This document shows positions 8,480 through 15,869 of a DNA stretch of 64,000 nt, one piece after another; position 1 is the stretch's first letter, and every line of letters starts with the position of its first letter. Location of the stretch: contig NZ_JAQTZU010000001.1 in the NCBI RefSeq assembly GCF_028687615.1, positions 1 through 64,000 of the forward strand, in the 5' to 3' direction. The translations under genes were made by a program, and so were the position numbers. The notes under the pieces were generated by a model. The model made no database searches, had not been told where the DNA came from, and saw nothing but the letters and a program-made list of their open reading frames with translations. Origin of the DNA: Methylovulum sp. GTDB lineage: Bacteria > Pseudomonadota > Gammaproteobacteria > Methylococcales > Methylomonadaceae.

Positions 8480-9532
8480 ATGAGCATAGAAAAAAACCTC
8501 CTACACAGCATCGCCGGGCATTTCGCCAAGTCAATCAACTCCATCACACCGCTAGGCAATGGCTTGATTAATGACACGTTTTTGGTGACAAGCACCGAGT
8601 CCAGACAAACCGAGTCCAGACAATTTGTCTTGCAACGCATCAACCGGCAAGTGTTTCCTGAGCCGGAGCTGATCACCGCCAATTTGCTGACGCTAAATCA
8701 ACACATCCGCCAACAAACCGATGTGCATCTACAAATGCCGGCCATTTTATGCACGGCAACTGGGCTGGCAAATTTTCAAGACGAACTCGGCAATAGCTGG
8801 CGGGCGCAAAGCTTTATCGCCGGGACGAAAAGCCTGGAAAGCTTGCGTTCACTCGATGATGCGGCACAAACCGGCTACGCGCTGGGGCATTTCCACCGCT
8901 TGACCAGCAGCCTGAAGCCAAACAAGCTGCATGACACCTTGCCAGGTTTCCATATCACGCCGGACTATTTACGCAATTATCACGCAGTCGCCCAACAAAC
9001 GCAGAGGTTCGACCCGTTTTGTGCGGATTTCATCCGTGAATTTGAACATCCCGACATTTTAGAATCCGCCAAACAACAAAAACACTTGCAGGTACGGGTG
9101 ATTCATGGCGATCCTAAACTCAATAATTTTTTGTTTGCGCAAGACGGCAAGATCATCAGCCTGATTGATCTGGACACCGTCAAACCTGGGCTGGTGCATT
9201 ATGACATTGGCGATTGCTTGCGTTCGTGCTGCCATGATGCAGCGACTAACACGTTTAATTTGGACAAAGGTGCGGCGATTTTAAAAAGTTATCTGGACGA
9301 GGCCGCCGCTTTTTTTAGCGGCGAAGATTACGATTATTTATTTCCCGCCATCCAATTGCTACCTTTTGAATTGGGTTTGCGGTTTTACACGGATTATCTG
9401 CAAGGCGACCGCTATTTTAAAATCACCGGGCCTGGGCAAAATTTGCAGCGTGCCAAGGCGCAATTCCAACTTTGTGCATCGGTCATGGCACAAAAAGCGG
9501 AAATTGAAGCGTTGATTAGGCGGGTCAAATAA
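8480..9532 (+). CDS. Phosphotransferase, aminoglycoside phosphotransferase / N-acetylhexosamine kinase-like
   Basis: A 350-residue protein of the APH/choline-kinase fold. ITPLGNGLINDTFLV is the nucleotide-binding loop, VLQRINRQVFPEPELI resembles N-acetylhexosamine 1-kinase (NahK) N-termini, VIHGDPKLNNFLF is the catalytic HGDxxxxN loop and LIDLDTVKPG the metal-binding DxD. The likely role is ATP-dependent phosphorylation of a sugar; resistance to aminoglycosides is unlikely. I start at ATG 8480 (MSIEKNLLHSI), discarding 40 upstream residues of low-quality sequence. It stands alone between intergenic stretches. Confidence 0.72.
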   Translation: MSIEKNLLHSIAGHFAKSINSITPLGNGLINDTFLVTSTESRQTESRQFVLQRINRQVFPEPELITANLLTLNQHIRQQTDVHLQMPAILCTATGLANFQDELGNSWRAQSFIAGTKSLESLRSLDDAAQTGYALGHFHRLTSSLKPNKLHDTLPGFHITPDYLRNYHAVAQQTQRFDPFCADFIREFEHPDILESAKQQKHLQVRVIHGDPKLNNFLFAQDGKIISLIDLDTVKPGLVHYDIGDCLRSCCHDAATNTFNLDKGAAILKSYLDEAAAFFSGEDYDYLFPAIQLLPFELGLRFYTDYLQGDRYFKITGPGQNLQRAKAQFQLCASVMAQKAEIEALIRRVK

Positions 9533-9715
9533 CTTTGCGCTAATCATACAACCCAGCATCTGTTTTGCTAGGCCAGACGATTCCAACAATTATATTAATC
9601 ATCCTAAATTTTCTTGCACAAAGATCTGGCAACGTGACAATTTTTGAGATGATTAATGAATGATTGCTGACATCATAAGCTCCCCCTCTTTTTCCGCCAT
9701 CCCAAAGGAATTTCA

Positions 9716-10636
9716 TTGTCTTCAAACAAATCCCCCTCCGAACAACGCCAGCGCATGATCGGCTTGGTGCTGGTGTTACTGGGCGCGTTCGGTTTTTCCG
9801 CGAAAGCGATTTTGATCAAACTGGCGTATGCCGCCAATGTGCAAATAGATGCGATTACGCTGATGGCTTTGCGTATGTTGTTTTCCTTGCCGTTTTTTTT
9901 GGTCGTGGCGGTTTGGAGTAATAAAGCCTCAGTAAGCGCGCCGATGACGGGCAGGCAATGGTTGATCATCACCGTGTTGGGCTTGATGGGTTATTACATC
10001 GCCAGTTATCTGGATTTTCTGGGCTTGCAAACCATTTCGGCGGGTTTGGAGCGGGTCATTTTGTTCCTCTACCCGACTTTTGTCGTGCTGTTTTCCGCGC
10101 TGTTCCATAGACGCAAAATCACCTGGCGGGCCGGGCTCGCGCTGGCCTTAAGTTATGCGGGGATGCTGCTGGTGTTTCTGGAGCAATTGTCGCTGACCTC
10201 GGCGAACATCTGGCTGGGTGCGTCGTTCGTCTTGGCGAGCGCGGTGGTGTTTGCGATATTTACGATGGGCAGCGGGGTCATGACGCACAGCATCGGTTCC
10301 ACGCGCTTTACCGCTTACACCATGACGGTTGCCAGCGTGGCGACGCTGGTGCATTTTGGGGTGCGGCATGGGCTTGACCTGACCCATTTATCCGTCGAAA
10401 TTTACGTTCTGGCATTGATCATGGCGATTTTTTCGACCGTGCTACCATCATTTTTTATGAACGCGGGCATACGCAAAATCGGCGCGAGTTCGGCTTCAAT
10501 CATCAGCACCACCGGCCCTATCGCCACGCTGGTGTTGGCGTTTTTCTTACTACATGAAGCGATCACCGCGATGCAATTGGCGGGGACGTTCCTGGTGTTG
10601 AGCGGGGTTTATGTGGTCAGTAAAAAGCACCGCTAA
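9716..10636 (+). CDS. EamA/DMT-family transporter
   Basis: A 306-residue membrane protein with about ten hydrophobic segments in two EamA halves, the drug/metabolite transporter layout (LVLVLLGAFGFSAKAILIKLAY; later GPIATLVLAFFLLHEAITAMQL with the family's HE near the penultimate helix). The substrate is unknown. The start is TTG 9716, preceded by AAGGAA at 9705-9710 with good spacing; no in-frame ATG gives a full first helix. The 3' part from 9992 is duplicated at 19287-19931. The gene is convergent with the hypF remnant, as the second copy is with full hypF. Confidence 0.85.
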   Translation: MSSNKSPSEQRQRMIGLVLVLLGAFGFSAKAILIKLAYAANVQIDAITLMALRMLFSLPFFLVVAVWSNKASVSAPMTGRQWLIITVLGLMGYYIASYLDFLGLQTISAGLERVILFLYPTFVVLFSALFHRRKITWRAGLALALSYAGMLLVFLEQLSLTSANIWLGASFVLASAVVFAIFTMGSGVMTHSIGSTRFTAYTMTVASVATLVHFGVRHGLDLTHLSVEIYVLALIMAIFSTVLPSFFMNAGIRKIGASSASIISTTGPIATLVLAFFLLHEAITAMQLAGTFLVLSGVYVVSKKHR

Positions 10637-10803
10637 AAACAGCATTGGCTTCCCGCTTCGATCACCTGGCCCAAGCTGATGCCTCCATCGCCGGAAGGGA
10701 TGGCTTCGTGAAGGAAAACGTCAAAACCCGCTTGTTCCAATGCCGACAGTGCTTGTTCGGTCAATAGCCGGTTTTGGAACACACCGCCGGAAAGTCCAAC
10801 GCG
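9992..10803. repeat. Long direct repeat, left copy (3' EamA + 3' hypF)
   Basis: This 812-bp segment recurs at 19287-20098 with a constant offset of 9295 bp and no net indel at either end or at the EamA stop. It covers the last two thirds of the EamA gene and the last ~57 codons of hypF. Similarity begins at TATTACATCGCC and ends at CCAACGCG. Scattered substitutions separate the copies (e.g. EamA LSVEIYVLALIM here, LSVDIYVLAWVM there), so they are not a very recent exact duplicate or an assembly echo. Confidence 0.95.
10633..10803 (-). pseudogene. hypF 3' fragment (truncated duplicate)
   Basis: Encodes VGLSGGVFQNRLLTEQAL and onward to VIEAGSQ, the final part of the Kae1-like domain of HypF; the full gene is at 19937-22186. 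The reading frame continues two residues past the normal end (CCF) because the stop differs. Similarity to hypF stops abruptly at 10803. The open frame beyond that (to 10827) is read from a palindrome and is not hypF. It cannot be functional. Confidence 0.93.
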
Positions 10804-10810
10804 CAAAAAA

Positions 10811-11318
10811 GGGGTCAGGTCTTGCACCGTGCTTTTCGATTTTCATGCAAAATGCAAGACCTGACCGTTTTGGAATTGGCTGAAGAATCTTGCTAATCAG
10901 GAAACCTTTTATACCCGATGCTCCCGTCCGAATAGGGATGGTTGTTTGGTTTTATTGGGGCTTTTCATCATCGGACGCTTAGATGTCAGGCAACGGTGCG
11001 GCGGCGGCCCGACAAGGCGGCGGACACTAAAAACTTGCAAATAACAAAGGTAGTCTACACTTATTGTCAATGACGCTTGTTCCTCGGTTACTTGTGCAAA
11101 GGGGCGCATTAACATCACATCCCAGTGTGCCTAGAACTTCCCTGAAATTCAGGGGCGATTGGCAGGCCTTGGCTCAAGGCAAGCGAAGGTGTCTTGGGTG
11201 ACATTTTTATGGCGGCGTGTGTGCCCAATGATCTTGCCGGACGGGTTTGCGAGACCCCATCCCGCTCAGAGTATGTTTCAAAAATACCCGTTAACGTGAT
11301 TTTGCAAGACCTGACCCC
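10811..11318. repeat. IR-bounded, REP-like segment at the left island edge
   Basis: A perfect 16-bp inverted pair bounds this segment: GGGGTCAGGTCTTGCA at 10811-10826 and TGCAAGACCTGACCCC at 11303-11318. A third, inner copy TGCAAGACCTGACC sits at 10853-10866 and forms a hairpin with the first. The 435 bases between 10867 and 11302 hold no gene I can support. Motifs like these resemble REP/RAYT-type palindromes, but no RAYT transposase is present. The segment begins 7 bp after the hypF fragment ends, so it marks the junction. Confidence 0.65.
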
Positions 11319-11325
11319 TCGTGCT

Positions 11326-11489
11326 CGTGGACAGGCCAACATTGCGAAAGTTTTTTAAGATATAACGATGAGATTTATGTTCGCTATGAATTTGACTTTA
11401 ATTTGTTGAAAAACTGGCGGCAGATCGAGCTTAAAATCAGAGAATTGGTTGCGTCGTTTGAACGGGCGGCAGCCACCGAGAAACCCTAA
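11326..11489 (+). pseudogene. C-terminal remnant of the tandem membrane-protein family
   Basis: In frame with TAA at 11487-11489 this reads SWTGQHCESFLRYNDEIYVR and continues to the shared ending SFERAAATEKP. It is the last ~54 codons of a paralogue of the four genes that follow and most resembles the second (12375-13196), which has CESFLKYNDEIYVRYEFDF. The 5' part is replaced by the REP-like repeat. The 18-base spacer to the next ATG is the same as between the intact copies, so this was once the first gene of the array. Confidence 0.88.
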
Positions 11490-11507
11490 GACCATCGCAG
11501 GTTGAAA

Positions 11508-12356
11508 ATGAAAAAACTACTGAAATATCTCGCGGTTGCCATTGGTGGTGGCCTGATGATGATTTTTATCGCCTATCTTGGGCTTATTGGCTGGTTGCAG
11601 TGGACACTTTCGCACCCCTCGCCCTCGGACGTTTTCCCGTTGGCAGGTCAGCAGACCACACAAACGCAGGTGCTTCGCTATCAGGTTGGCTCGCGCCGTT
11701 TCAATATTCCTGTCAATTATATTTTTAAAAAACCGGGGAGGCTGCGTACCGACATTATTAAAACCCCAACACCCGATGGCATTTGGGTGCTTTGGCCGGA
11801 TTTGAAACCCTACACCAAAGAAACCCGCGCCGAGTTTGACCAACTGGGCAGGGGCAATAAAATTGACTTTATGATTACGGGAATGACGGGCAAATGGTAT
11901 CAGCCACCAAACGGGAAATTTGACCCGTCAATTTTAGACCCCAACCAAGAAGTCGGCGACCGGGGCGGCTTTATCCCGGAATATCAGTTTTTCCATGACA
12001 TTTACGCCTTAAAGCAAGAAGGCATTGAAGGGTCGTATAACCATGATCCAAGGATACCGTCGGAGTTTATTTATTATCAGCAATGGAAAGGCGCAACCGG
12101 AGAAGTGAGTGAAAAAAAATCACTCCAAAACATTTATGCGATTTTAGAAAACGGCCGTTATGTGTATTCAGCAAAATGCAGGGGATCCGAATTCGCCCCT
12201 TCGCCCAGTTGCAACAATTATTTTAAATACAGCGACGATATTTACGTTGACTACACGTTCAGTTTGGATTTGTTGAAAGACTGGCGGCAGATCGAATCCA
12301 AAATCAGAGAATTGGTCGCGTCGTTTGAACGGGCGGCGGCCACCGAGAAACCCTAA
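11508..12356 (+). CDS. Tandem paralogue 1, membrane-anchored protein, candidate immunity protein
   Basis: A 282-residue protein. Residues 1-32 (KKLLKYLAVAIGGGLMMIFI, then AYLGLIGWLQW) form one N-terminal membrane anchor. The rest is probably periplasmic, with motifs GSRRFNIPVNYIFKK, GIWVLWPDLKPYTKETRAEF, a YQFFHDIYAL block and a C-terminal helix DWRQIESKIRELVASFERAA. Two cysteines (CRGSEFAPSPSC) could pair. I do not recognise a named family. The layout resembles immunity proteins found beside antibacterial effectors, and a lysozyme-domain RTX protein lies downstream. ATG 11508 follows CAGG at 11498-11501; the TTG at 11502 is less likely. The immunity role is inference. Confidence 0.7.
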   Translation: MKKLLKYLAVAIGGGLMMIFIAYLGLIGWLQWTLSHPSPSDVFPLAGQQTTQTQVLRYQVGSRRFNIPVNYIFKKPGRLRTDIIKTPTPDGIWVLWPDLKPYTKETRAEFDQLGRGNKIDFMITGMTGKWYQPPNGKFDPSILDPNQEVGDRGGFIPEYQFFHDIYALKQEGIEGSYNHDPRIPSEFIYYQQWKGATGEVSEKKSLQNIYAILENGRYVYSAKCRGSEFAPSPSCNNYFKYSDDIYVDYTFSLDLLKDWRQIESKIRELVASFERAAATEKP

Positions 12357-12374
12357 GGCCGTTGCAGGTTGAAA

Positions 12375-13196
12375 ATGAAAAAACTACTGAAATATCTCGC
12401 GGTTGCCATTGGTGGTGGCCTGATGATGATTTTTATCGCCTATCTTGGGCTTATTGGCTGGTTACAGTGGAAGTTTTCGGATCGTTACCCATATAACGCC
12501 TCACCATTACAAGGGATGCATACAATAAATACGCTGCCTTTACGCTACAAAATAGGCTCGTACCGTTTAAACATTCCTGTTAATTACACCATCAGAACTA
12601 CAGATATATTGCCCTCAAACATTATTGATGGAATTGATGTTATCTCCGTTCTCTGGCCAGATTTAGAACCTTATAGCGAAAAAAACCGAGCGGAATTTGA
12701 GCATCGGAGAAAAATAACAAATAAAATTTTTTTATCACTAACACAGACTAAGTGGTATCGCCCAGACGGTGCATATGATCCTAATAAAGTCCCTGCGGTA
12801 CTACACGATGCTTTGACTCCAGAGCAAGCATGTTACTCTCATATTTACCATTTTAAGCAACGAGGAATAGAAGGAACTTACGTTCATGACAGCAAAGTAC
12901 CTGAGGAGTTTATTTATTATCCAGAATGGGACAATGAAAAAAAACCAGTTTTGGGAAATAAATATGCGGTTTTAGACAAGGGACATTGCCTTTATTCTGT
13001 TAGATGTGATGGAGCAGAAAGCGATCATTCACCATGGACAAGCCGACATTGCGAAAGCTTTTTAAAATATAACGATGAAATTTATGTCCGCTATGAATTT
13101 GATTTTAATTTGCTGAAAGATTGGCGGCAGATCGAGCTTAAAATCAGAGAATTGGTTGCGTCGTTTGAACGGGCGGCAGCCACCGAGAAACCCTAA
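12375..13196 (+). CDS. Tandem paralogue 2 (divergent core)
   Basis: A 273-residue member of the same family. The first ~32 codons and last ~35 codons are almost identical in DNA to the neighbours. The core between them differs strongly (e.g. RLNIPVNYTIRTTDI, LWPDLEPYSEKNRAEFEHRR, FIYYPEWDNEKKP) and is visibly richer in A and T. The architecture is unchanged: anchor, WPDxxPY block, HIYHFKQRGIEGTYVHD, cysteines CDGAES...HCESF, and the same C-terminal helix. This conserved-ends, variable-middle pattern suggests that the core was exchanged by recombination in the shared flanks. The function is unknown. Confidence 0.7.
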   Translation: MKKLLKYLAVAIGGGLMMIFIAYLGLIGWLQWKFSDRYPYNASPLQGMHTINTLPLRYKIGSYRLNIPVNYTIRTTDILPSNIIDGIDVISVLWPDLEPYSEKNRAEFEHRRKITNKIFLSLTQTKWYRPDGAYDPNKVPAVLHDALTPEQACYSHIYHFKQRGIEGTYVHDSKVPEEFIYYPEWDNEKKPVLGNKYAVLDKGHCLYSVRCDGAESDHSPWTSRHCESFLKYNDEIYVRYEFDFNLLKDWRQIELKIRELVASFERAAATEKP

Positions 13197-13214
13197 GGCC
13201 GTTGCAGGTTGAAA

Positions 13215-14051
13215 ATGAAAAAACTACTGAAATATCTAGCGGTTGCCATTGGTGGTGGCCTGATGATGATTTTTATCGCCTATCTTGGGCTTATTGGCTG
13301 GTTGCAGTGGACACTTTCCCACCCCTCGCCCTCGGACGTTTTCCCGTTGGCAGGGCAGCAGACCACACAAACGCAGGTGCTTCGCTATCAGGTTGGCTCG
13401 CGCCGTTTCAATATTCCCGTCAATTATATTTTTAAAAAACCGGGGCGGCTGCGTACCGACATTATTAAAACCCCAACACCCGATGGCATTTGGGTGCTTT
13501 GGCCGGATTTGAAACCCTACACCAAAGAAACCCGCGCCGAGTTTGACCAACTGGGCAGGGGCAATAAAATTGATTTCATGATTACCTATATGGATAACAA
13601 ATGGTACCAGCCGCCTGGCGGGAAATTTGACCCGTCAATTTTAGACCCCAACCAAGAAGTCGGCGACCGGGGCGGCTTTATCCCGGAATATCAGTTTTTC
13701 CATGACATTTACGCCTTAAGGCAACAAGGCATCGAAGGGTCGTATAACCACGATCCAAGGATTCCACCGAGGTTTATTTATTACACCTATAAGAAAGGTG
13801 CAGATGAAAAAAAAGCGGTTCAAAACATTTATGCGATTTTAGAGAAGGATCGTTATGTGTATTCAGCAAAATGCACGGGATCTGAGTTCGGCCCACATCC
13901 CGCTTGCCGCGCTTATTTTAAATACAGCGAGGATATTTATATTACCTATACTTTTAGCTTAGATTTGCTGAAAGATTGGCAGCAAATCGAGCTTAAAATC
14001 AGAGAATTGGTTGCGTCGTTTGAACGGGCGGCAGCCACCGAGAAACCCTAA
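13215..14051 (+). CDS. Tandem paralogue 3
   Basis: A 278-residue member, nearly identical to paralogue 1 for the first ~120 residues. It then differs (MITYMDNKWYQPPGGKFDPS; GADEKKAVQNIYAILEKDRY; CTGSEFGPHPACRAYFKYS). The N-terminal anchor and the C-terminal helix are shared. The middle segment IPPRFIYYTYKKGADEKKAV is shared with paralogue 4 and not with 1, so segments have been shuffled between copies. ATG 13215 has the same upstream context (GTTGCAGGTTGAAA) as the others, so the genes may lie on one transcript. Confidence 0.7.
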   Translation: MKKLLKYLAVAIGGGLMMIFIAYLGLIGWLQWTLSHPSPSDVFPLAGQQTTQTQVLRYQVGSRRFNIPVNYIFKKPGRLRTDIIKTPTPDGIWVLWPDLKPYTKETRAEFDQLGRGNKIDFMITYMDNKWYQPPGGKFDPSILDPNQEVGDRGGFIPEYQFFHDIYALRQQGIEGSYNHDPRIPPRFIYYTYKKGADEKKAVQNIYAILEKDRYVYSAKCTGSEFGPHPACRAYFKYSEDIYITYTFSLDLLKDWQQIELKIRELVASFERAAATEKP

Positions 14052-14069
14052 GACCATCGCAGGTTGAAA

Positions 14070-14918
14070 ATGAAAAAACTACTGAAATATCTAGCGGTTG
14101 CCATTGGTGGTGGCCTGATGATGATTTTTATCGCCTATCTTGGGCTTATTGGCTGGTTGCAGTGGACACTTTCGCACCCCTCGCCCTCGGACGTTTTCCC
14201 GTTGGCAGGTCAGCAGACCACACAAACGCAAGTGCTCCGTTATCAGGTGGGTGTGCGCCGTTTCAATATTCCCGTCAATTATATTTTTAAAAAACCGGGG
14301 CGGTTACCCACCGATATTATCAAAAAAAGAACACCCGACGGCATATGGGTGCTGTGGCCGGACTTAAAGCCCTACACCGAGGAAACCCGCGCAGAGTTTG
14401 AGCAACTGGGCAGGGGCAATAAAATTGATTTCATGATTCACCATGTGGATGTCAAATGGTATCAGCCACCTAACGGGAAATTTGACCCGTCCATCTTAGA
14501 CCCCCATCAAGAGCTGGCTGACCGTGGCGGCTTGATCCCGGAATATCAGTTTTTCCATGACATTTACGCCTTAAGGCAACAAGGCATCGAAGGGTCGTAT
14601 AACCACGATCCAAGGATTCCACCGAGGTTTATTTATTACACCTATAAGAAAGGTGCAGATGAAAAAAAAGCGGTTCAAAACATTTATGCGATTTTAGAAA
14701 ACGGCCGTTATGTGTATTCAGCAAAATGCAGGGGATCCGAATTCGCCCCTTCGCCCAGTTGCAACAATTATTTTAAATACAGCGACGATATTTACGTTGA
14801 CTACACGTTCAGTTTGGATTTGCTGAAAGACTGGCGGCAAATCGAATCCAAAATCAGAGAATTGGTTGCGTCGTTTGAGCGGGCGGCAGCCACCGAGAAA
14901 CCCAATACCGTTCAATAA
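14070..14918 (+). CDS. Tandem paralogue 4
   Basis: A 282-residue member, last of the array. The N-terminal half is paralogue-1-like with substitutions (GVRRFNIPVNY, DIIKKRTPDGIWV, MIHHVDVKWYQ). The middle matches paralogue 3 and the C-terminal third (NGRYVYSAKCRGSEFAPSPS onward) matches paralogue 1, a clear mosaic. The C-terminus is extended by NTVQ because the sequence after EKP departs from the other copies. The next gene starts 28 bp after the stop, behind CAGGAG. Confidence 0.7.
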   Translation: MKKLLKYLAVAIGGGLMMIFIAYLGLIGWLQWTLSHPSPSDVFPLAGQQTTQTQVLRYQVGVRRFNIPVNYIFKKPGRLPTDIIKKRTPDGIWVLWPDLKPYTEETRAEFEQLGRGNKIDFMIHHVDVKWYQPPNGKFDPSILDPHQELADRGGLIPEYQFFHDIYALRQQGIEGSYNHDPRIPPRFIYYTYKKGADEKKAVQNIYAILENGRYVYSAKCRGSEFAPSPSCNNYFKYSDDIYVDYTFSLDLLKDWRQIESKIRELVASFERAAATEKPNTVQ

Positions 14919-14946
14919 TTTTTCAACCCCACAACAGGAGAACACC

Positions 14947-15198
14947 ATGGCAAACCCCAGCAAAAAACCCGTGCCAGGCAGCATCGAGGCTTGGCAATTT
15001 AGCACACCCTCCTTTACAGCATTTTCCCTGGAGGCCGACGTGATGGCATCCCCGGATGACCCAAAGCCAACGGCGGCTTTCACTCCCCCCGGCAGCGCAT
15101 TGGCCGCCCAGTCGAGTACAACGGGCCTTGCACATCATTTGAGCGATCCCGATTTGGCCCGGTTGCAGAATTTAGTAATCGTTTGTCCACACCTTTAA
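14947..15198 (+). CDS. Small protein of unknown function between array and LprI-like gene
   Basis: An 83-residue open frame behind a strong ribosome site (CAACAGGAGAACACCATGG). The product is MANPSKKPVPGSIEAWQF and onward, rich in Ala, Pro and Ser, with no membrane segment or signal peptide. I recognise no family. The upstream bases resemble those before the RTX gene (CAACCCCACCCAGGAGTACCG), which suggests a duplicated leader. It may be a truncated effector N-terminus or an adaptor. Confidence 0.45.
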   Translation: MANPSKKPVPGSIEAWQFSTPSFTAFSLEADVMASPDDPKPTAAFTPPGSALAAQSSTTGLAHHLSDPDLARLQNLVIVCPHL

Positions 15199-15212
15199 TT
15201 TGAGGAACATAT

Positions 15213-15305
15213 CATGCTTACTTACAGAACCCTTACCTCGCAACAGTATGTTGATGCGGTTGTTGTTAATTCAATCACCCCAACCTACCGCTCTAGAAAA
15301 TGTTA
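15213..15305 (+). CDS. Very small ORF, possibly a gene fragment
   Basis: ATG 15213 follows GAGGAACATATC and opens a 30-codon frame (MLTYRTLTSQQYVDAVVVNS and onward) ending TAG at 15303-15305. The good ribosome site argues for translation. The abrupt end suggests the start of a gene whose remainder was deleted. No homology is recognised. Confidence 0.3.
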
Positions 15306-15326
15306 GGCGATTACAGAGCAAGAGTG

Positions 15327-15743
15327 ATGCACAGAATCACTGCAATAGTGATGATGGCATTATTTTTTTCGCCAGTCGTTTTTGCAAATAACGAATCAGA
15401 CAAGTTATTGGATAAACATGAAAAGTGCGGCGAATTATCTAGTTATTCACGCATAGAAGGTTGCTTCTCGCAGGTGTATAGCGAAAGCGATCGCTACCTC
15501 AATAAAGAATATAACGAGCTAGTTGGTTATTTGGATAAATTGAAAAATAAGACTCACAAAAAACGACTTATGAGTGCTCAAAGTGCGTGGATTAAGTTCA
15601 GAGATTTGGATTGTGGGTTTTATAGCGACAGCCAACCGATTCGGTTTACTAAATGTCTTTCAGAGAGAACCATCCAGCGACTAAAGGAATTAGAGGATTT
15701 CAATGTTCCTTATGCAATGGGTTGCAATGGTTGTCCTTGGTGA
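15327..15743 (+). CDS. LprI/DUF1311-type protein, putative periplasmic lysozyme inhibitor
   Basis: A 138-residue protein with a signal peptide (HRITAIVMMALFFSPVVFA, cleavage before NNES). The mature part has the LprI N-terminal family pattern (formerly DUF1311): paired cysteines, CFSQVYSESDRYLNKEYNEL, then LMSAQSAWIKFRDLDCGFY, a later Cys and RTIQRLKEL. The family takes its name from a mycobacterial lysozyme inhibitor; most members are untested. It lies 126 bp before a gene whose product starts with a lysozyme-like domain, so an immunity role in the periplasm is an attractive inference. ATG 15327 is chosen because it starts the signal peptide. Confidence 0.75.
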   Translation: MHRITAIVMMALFFSPVVFANNESDKLLDKHEKCGELSSYSRIEGCFSQVYSESDRYLNKEYNELVGYLDKLKNKTHKKRLMSAQSAWIKFRDLDCGFYSDSQPIRFTKCLSERTIQRLKELEDFNVPYAMGCNGCPW

Positions 15744-15869
15744 AATACACGCTTGTTTTGGCGGGCGTAACTGTTATGAACCTAACAAATACTTAGACGA
15801 AAAAAAACCAGCATTGATTATGAACAAAATTTGCCTTTTAAATTATCAACCCCACCCAGGAGTACCGAA

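Noticed and set aside
10867-11302. Open frames on the minus strand at 10909-11118 and 11115-11342
   Set aside because: No ribosome sites, no similarity, odd composition; they lie inside the repeat-bounded segment.
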